From Epiperipatus broadwayi (lineage: Eukaryota > Onychophora > Udeonychophora > Euonychophora > Peripatidae), in assembly GCA_028023455.1 (NCBI GenBank), contig JAQFVV010012396.1:21884750-21948749 (forward strand): DNA of 64,000 nt, given 5' to 3'. Every line of letters starts with the position of its first letter. Position 1 is the stretch's first letter. The translations under genes and the position numbers were made by a program. This document shows positions 58,290 through 64,000 of the stretch, in pieces. Under the pieces are notes generated by a model. The model saw nothing but the letters and a program-made list of their open reading frames with translations. It was not told the DNA's origin and did not search any database.

Positions 58290-59180
58290 TATTTAAGATG
58301 TTAAAAATGTATAGCAACTTTTAATGAACTTACACAAAGTAATATTCATTAAAAAATATATGCACTTAGACACTTTTGTAAGAAAAACTATTAAGAACTA
58401 TGTACACCTAAACCTCACTAAGCAATTGGCTACTTAGAGATATTTCACAATAGTGATTATTATCAATTTCTATCCACTACTTCAATTTACAATCGATTAT
58501 TCACTATAATGATCAGAATTTTTTTTATTTTTAAATTTAGAACATGTAAACTTAAAATATATATAATTAATGAATCTGTTATATTATATACTGAACATAT
58601 GTTTTTAGAAAAATTAAACTTTATTTGAATATAATGTACAGTACTTGGATTATTTAAATAAAGTTTAATTTTTCTGAAGACATTTAACACTTATATTAGA
58701 TGATGAAGTCCAATATATAAATACACTACAGTACAATTAAAATACCATCATCACAAACTTTCAGAAAAACACTAAATATGAATATTAAACTTAATTACTT
58801 AATTATTGTTTATTATTTGATTTTAACTTTGTTAAAAATGTTGTTTATATCCAAGTGGTTTCAAATCAAAAGAAACACATTTTAAAATGTGAATGTTAAA
58901 TTAGAAAAAAGTTTATAAAGAACAACAGTTTGCATTTAAAATAAGTGTTAATGAATATTTTTTTTAATATGTACTTTATTCCTAAGTTAAGGAACTGACC
59001 AATTTTTTTCCATAGACCCCATTATAAATACATATTTTATATATGATATTCTTGCTTAACGATGAGTTTTGAAAAACCAATTGCCATCACTAAGGGAGAT
59101 AAAGATGTATTTGCCGAAGATTAGTGCTTTTAAGAGTGCTGTATGTTCTCATGCTCATAAACATTGAGATTTCCATGACT
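58290..59180. other. AT-rich spacer with one strong inverted repeat
   Basis: No gene seen besides the inverted repeat listed at 58600-58682. Confidence 0.5.
58600..58682. repeat. 27-bp inverted repeat (hairpin)
   Basis: Arms 58600-58626 and 58656-58682 share AGAAAAATTAAACTTTATTT with two mismatches near the outer ends, with a 29-nt spacer. It may be a tiny foldback element or a structured RNA. No flanking duplication is evident. Confidence 0.8.
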
Positions 59181-59182
59181 GG

Positions 59183-59186
<4 letters not shown>

Positions 59187-59250
<64 letters not shown>
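59187..59250. repeat. (AT)n microsatellite
   Basis: AT run of 64 bp immediately beside family B copy B6. Confidence 0.95.
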
Positions 59251-59253
<3 letters not shown>

Positions 59254-59425
59254 CACAGACATTCACATAACCCACCACTCTCAAGTCTATCTAATAACAC
59301 TGATACACTGAAGCACATATATTCTGAAAACATAAATAATCACCAATATATGTATTTCATGCTAAACCAGAAATCATCAATTGGTCCAGATTATCATCAC
59401 CCACACATGTATACTATAATATATA
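59251..59425 (-). repeat. Family B hammerhead repeat, copy B6
   Basis: Minus strand: CATGTGTGGGTGATGATAAT, the hammerhead, TTATGTTTTCAGAATATATG, CAGTGTTATTAGATAGAC (A-box-like) and a decayed end before the (AT)n. Bounded by AT runs on both sides. Confidence 0.75.
59332..59397 (-). ncRNA. Hammerhead ribozyme, family B copy B6
   Basis: Proximal helix I CCAA/TTGG and distal ATAATC/GATTAT pair fully. GAAA and the ATA cleavage triplet are intact. The core reads TTGATGA (C to T at the first position) and the 5' strand of stem II is TTTCT, so probably inactive. The distal helix has U-A where B3 has C-G. Confidence 0.7.
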
Positions 59426-59444
59426 TATATATATATATTGAACC

Positions 59445-62400
59445 AGGTGGTGTTGTCAATTGAATAGGAAACAACATCTAGCATAAATGTTTTAACTCTT
59501 TAATAAAATAGATACTTGCAAAAGCAAAATTATAAGACTTACTTTTATACTGACAAAATATGATACAGTTATTTATTAATTTAAGCTACACCAATGCAAT
59601 TTAAATATTGCTTCACACTGGTTTCTTAGGCAGAGAAGCATAATACCCAGAGGGTCCCCATGCCCAAGCCAGCTATTGATACATAACTGTGGCTACATTT
59701 CAAGGACATCATCTTCTCAGCTGCAAAATTAAACACCTATCATTCAAAGCACTTTTTTGTTTCAAAATAAAACTTCAGGCACCAGTTAATTACCCCAAAA
59801 GAGTAAATAATGCACTTTGAATGATGGCAAACTAACTCAGCACCTAAGAAATCCCCACTAGCTCAATCAAAAGAATAATATAATACATTATTGCTTTAAT
59901 TATTGGTACAATAATTGACCGACAAATATTAAGTTTTAAAAATAATTTATTTTAACTAAATACTTATTATTATAATTTTTTAACTACTTTTATAAATTCT
60001 CTATTTGTCTAACTATGATTGATATTTTATATATAATAACCATATACCCATTTTAATACATACAATAGAATGCATTATAACCTAAGGCATTAAATAAAGA
60101 CACAGCATTTTAAAACTATCACATCAATAGTTCATTTTATGCATGCTATAGAGTTCATTTGTTTTACCGACTCTGGAGGCTTCAAATTATTGCAATGGCT
60201 ACATTGATATCATAAATTTGAATAAAAATGTTATTTTTACCTATAAAATTTTGGACATTGACTTCTTGCTGTTTGCTGCTTCATGTGAGTTTTTATCAAC
60301 CAGTTGGATTTTAGGCATTTGTGGAGGTTTCTATGATTGCTATTTCATGTTACTATTATTCAAAACAGTTAGATATCTCTTGCAGTTTCAAATTATTAGG
60401 CAAGCATTACTTTAATTGGGCAGGTTGCTGATGTTCTATCAGAATGAGACTGGAGTCTGGCCGTATGCTTCCAACGATTGCTAACACTGTTTTGTTATGA
60501 AAAAACAATGAATTTGGATATGTGATAAGACTGACTGAAGACTTATTGTAAAACTGATTGAATGATGGAAAACTGACTACTTATGTGATGACCTGTGGTC
60601 ATTTTTTAAATTAGTTTCTACATCCGCCAGCTATATCCACTGTTGAAAATTTTTCCATTGCTTTGATTAAATATTTGATAAGATTTTAATTAATTAATTG
60701 TTTATGGATTCTTTAATTAGTAGCCATTGCTAATCCATTTTTTATGTAGCTTCTGGGTATTTGCAATATTTGAGGGATTTTTTTTTAAATTTATAAACTT
60801 TCATTTATTCTTTAATATTTTCATATTCTATTTTATTAACATGCACACATTTTGCTATTCCTTTATGTTTACATCTCACTATTAATGGATATGTATATAT
60901 TTTAATTCTTTTAAATAACAAGAAGAGACTTTTTTTTACTTTAAATTAAACAAAAAAATATTTTTAATTTTATGTAAAAGATTTATTTTTAAACTGCTAT
61001 AGCTTTAACTTTTAATTATTTGAAATTCAACTACTTTTAACTTTTTTAAGTAAATTCTCTCACCCGAATTACTCTTAAATTAATCAATAAAACTTTACAA
61101 ATGATGCAGGGTTTAATTTTCCCCTGAGCTAATAGTATTTATTTTTTTAAAAAACTCTAATTTTTATAAACAATAATTATGTCAAACTTATTTTGACTTA
61201 CATATTATTTATTACAACCTTCATTTCTTTTTATAAAACTTATTTTAGTCTTAATGATTTTATTTATTAGAATTTTAATTTTAAAATCTTTACATTATTT
61301 AAAATATGATTTTATTTTAATGATTGTAAACACAATCTTATGTGGAGCACTATCATTAGTGGTATGATATAAAAGCAGTGAGTTATGCAAATAAATGTAA
61401 ATTATATGGCTCATTTTTTCAACAGGGAAAAGCGAGATATTCTTCCTCTTCATGGTATTGGGGTTGTTGGCTGTAGGCCAGGATTCTTTAATTTTTTGCT
61501 TGGTTTCATACCACTCAATACACACAATTTGGTGCATATGGGCTTACCCATTGTGTTTTGATGATTGTGGAAGATAGACTGGTGTTTAGGGTTGTTTGTG
61601 GCTTTTTTATAGAGGTATTTGTTTTGAGAGATCTTTGTAGATATGTATTTCTTATAATAGTGCCTAAGTTCAGGTATTTATAAATTACAGCGGTATAACA
61701 AAAATTTTATTATGTTTTGAATTATTCATTAAATAGTAAACAATATATTTTTGTAGTGGCACCTAAGAACATTTGTTAATGAATAATGAAAATATGTTAA
61801 TTAGTCTCTTCAGTATTAAATATTCAAAATATTTTCAATGTCACCAACTATTATTTGGTCATAGTATATTATAGTCCAAAACCTTACAAGTTACATATTT
61901 TCTAAAGATCAAAGTAATAATTATTTCATTTTATGTAACAAATTGTTTTTAGACATATAAATTATATAATGTAATCTCCAGATATTCAAACTAGAAGAAA
62001 GAAAAATTCAAGTGTCTTTATTAAGTTCTTCAATTCTTCCTTTGTATTCAAGGATTTGTCAGACAATAGCTATGTGATATATTTTCAAGTTCTTTTCTAT
62101 TATTTTATCAGTGTATCTCTGATCTCAACTCCATTATATTACAATTATTCATAATGCAAAAATTTATATTACTCATTCTCACTAAACATAACCTTACAAA
62201 CAACTTTTCCTTATCAGATGAGATAGAACTATCAAACACTTACATATCCAAGTCCATGCTGACTGTTCATATTGAAATCATGATATGCTTGATTTGTATT
62301 TTTACTTAGCTACCATAAATTGGATATTGTTAAAAAATTTAAGTGGATTAAAAAAACAATAAATGTAGATGTTTCTGAATCTGTTGATGAGACTTGGATT

Positions 62401-64000
62401 TATGATTGGCTCTGGGAAAAGAAATTTGTTTCAGATATCATAAAAAATCTATTTTTCTATTCCATAGTTTTTTTTAATTATTTGAATAGATTCTTTTTTA
62501 TATACCCAAAAGAGAAACTTGATTAAAGATGTGTCTTAGATGGTAGAACTATATCTAAAATTAGTGAAAATTCTGATTAACTTAACAGCATTTTATTCAT
62601 TTACTGTGAGGCAAGTTGTTTTCTAATATCTGATAGTTAAATATGGAGGAAAGTATAATAATTTTCACAAATATATTTAAGAGAATATTCAGAAGTTTAG
62701 TGGGATTTTTTTTTAAAAAAGAGGCATATTATTTCCCAGTACTAATGCTAAAAGCTTTTCAAGGGTGTTATTTTTAAAATATATTGTATATACTACATTT
62801 CATACTATTCCTGATAATCATGGTTTAAGTTGTTTAACTCTATTGCTGCAGATTTTATTCAGTTTTTATTGTATTTTCTTTTTATTCAGATAAGAAGATG
62901 AGTAATTTTAAGAATTTATAAATAACAATCTACTCTTTTAAAAAAATTCTCAACATATACTTTTATTAGATGTTTAAAAACTTTATTTTGTTAGATCCAA
63001 AGAATATCATCTATTTAAATTTTCTATTTTTTATTCCTGAAAATATCATTACTAATTATAATAAATTAAGCAAGTAAAAAAAAAATCGGGAGACCATTCT
63101 AATTATCTAATGTTAGCTAATTTTTTCCATTGGAGAACATTCTGTTAGGTAAATTAATGTTTTTTTCTGCATGTAAAGATGATAGACTTTCGAGCGTCAA
63201 TTTTTCCAAATAAAATTATAAACTAAGATTAGATAAAATAAAATAGAATTATGTTTACTTTAGTTAGAAATATTTTTGTTTCTGTTTTTTTAACATGAGT
63301 TGATTAATACAAAAATTGTTTCCTGAAGTTTGTCTTGTTTTAAATACAACTTTGTCTAAAGGTATGTAATCTTAATTATTAATCTAATTTGAAATTATTT
63401 AAAAGATCATTTTTACAAACAGTTTGATGAGAACATTTACTGTTGACCTAGAACAATAATATTTTTGTTTCATTGTAAATTTTGTTATATTTTAGACATC
63501 CTATAGCTTTATTCTTATGTCAATTTTGGATTAGTTTCTTTGATGATAAATAGTTTTCCCAACTATACTGTGGATTTAGAGCTTCACCTATTTATATAGA
63601 AAGTAGGTTGAAGTAAAGAAGGGTTCTCTTTTCTTCCAAAAATGTAAGCTTGTGGTTAAGACCTGTAGAGGTCCCTAGTATCACATTTTTATGTGCATAT
63701 TCTTGAGGTTACAGCCTTAGTAAATATCATTTTACATTTTTATAAAACTTAAGAAATACACATATGTACCTGGTGTCTTCCCTATTTTTTGACAATTAAG
63801 GGAAAGTTCAACAACTTCAATATATATTAAGCTTCATAAGAATGAGATTAGATAAACAGAGTGATAAAAATGCTTGTAATAATTTTATAATCAGTCTTAG
63901 CATTCGAAGTCTAATATATCACAGTGGTAAACTTTAGAAATACTTTTACACTCACCATGCTTTTCAACTAAGTCTTGCAATATTTTGCTTTTTATAATCT
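59445..64000. other. AT-rich spacer to the end of the window
   Basis: Open frames at 60218-60415, 61295-61537 and 62320-62526 show no recognisable motif, and none is supported. A short inverted repeat (ATCATTCAAAG at 59739 and its complement near 59815-59825) and an octamer ATGCAAAT (61385) are isolated. No repeat family from the rest of the window recurs here. Confidence 0.45.

Noticed and set aside
61385-61392. Octamer ATGCAAAT as a promoter element
   Set aside because: Single 8-mer without accompanying CCAAT, TATA or gene.

Overview
This is an AT-rich (roughly three quarters A+T by eye) animal genomic window with no convincing intact host protein-coding gene. It holds retroelements in several stages of decay, many long (AT)n microsatellites, foldback structures and small tRNA-like repeats. 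Non-LTR, Penelope-like (PLE) and LTR retroelement remnants, dispersed short repeats and the lack of gene-dense operons point to a metazoan nuclear chromosome. I cannot name the phylum from sequence alone.

Layout. 1.15-2.29 kb: foldback pair of repeat family A. 3.2-4.85 kb: a Penelope-like element (PLE-1) with an inverted copy of its own 3' end. 5.06-5.44 kb: a short foldback element. 5.8-8.6 kb: a decayed non-LTR retrotransposon, followed directly by a copy of repeat family B. 9.8-10.3 kb: tandem duplications around a TATA-like motif. 12.4-12.7 kb: family B. 16.3-18.8 kb: decayed LTR-retrotransposon gag region with heptad repeats. 19.7-23.8 kb: the best preserved non-LTR element (ORF1 tail, (AT)50 linker, endonuclease, reverse transcriptase). 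25.06 kb: tRNA-Gly-like sequence. 25.8-26.1 kb: 3' fragment of the same non-LTR family. 27.6-29.3 kb: inverted plus tandem array of family A. 34.17-34.34 kb: a 140-bp family A insertion with a 14-bp target duplication. 35.0-37.75 kb: RTE-like remnant carrying a tRNA-derived SINE. 42.2-42.8 kb: foldback family A. 43.4-46.8 kb: microsatellites and palindromes. 47.0-48.3 kb: a second PLE lineage (PLE-3). 48.8-49.2, 55.4-56.1 and 59.3-59.4 kb: family B. 52.84-55.14 kb: a 1.14-kb near-perfect head-to-head PLE palindrome (PLE-2). 58.0-58.26 kb: a CpG-rich stretch with two CCAAT boxes that looks like a promoter.

The main result concerns the short repeats. Families A and B both contain hammerhead self-cleaving ribozyme architecture: CUGAUGA, a short stem-loop, GAAA, a minimal helix III and a UH cleavage site, closed by a bipartite helix I with an internal loop. 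The PLE-2 arms end in a third, independent hammerhead of the same type I form. Family A occurs as tandem ~430-455 bp monomers and foldbacks, as expected for retrozyme-like elements (circular-RNA retroelements with hammerheads). Family B joins a hammerhead to a region with a pol III B-box-like motif, as in the schistosome Sm-alpha repeats. PLEs encoding reverse transcriptase and a GIY-YIG nuclease lie beside these ribozyme repeats, which makes a parasitic partnership plausible (ribozyme-processed non-autonomous RNAs copied by PLE reverse transcriptase), but this is inference. Almost every copy here carries core or stem damage, so the window is mostly a graveyard of the system.
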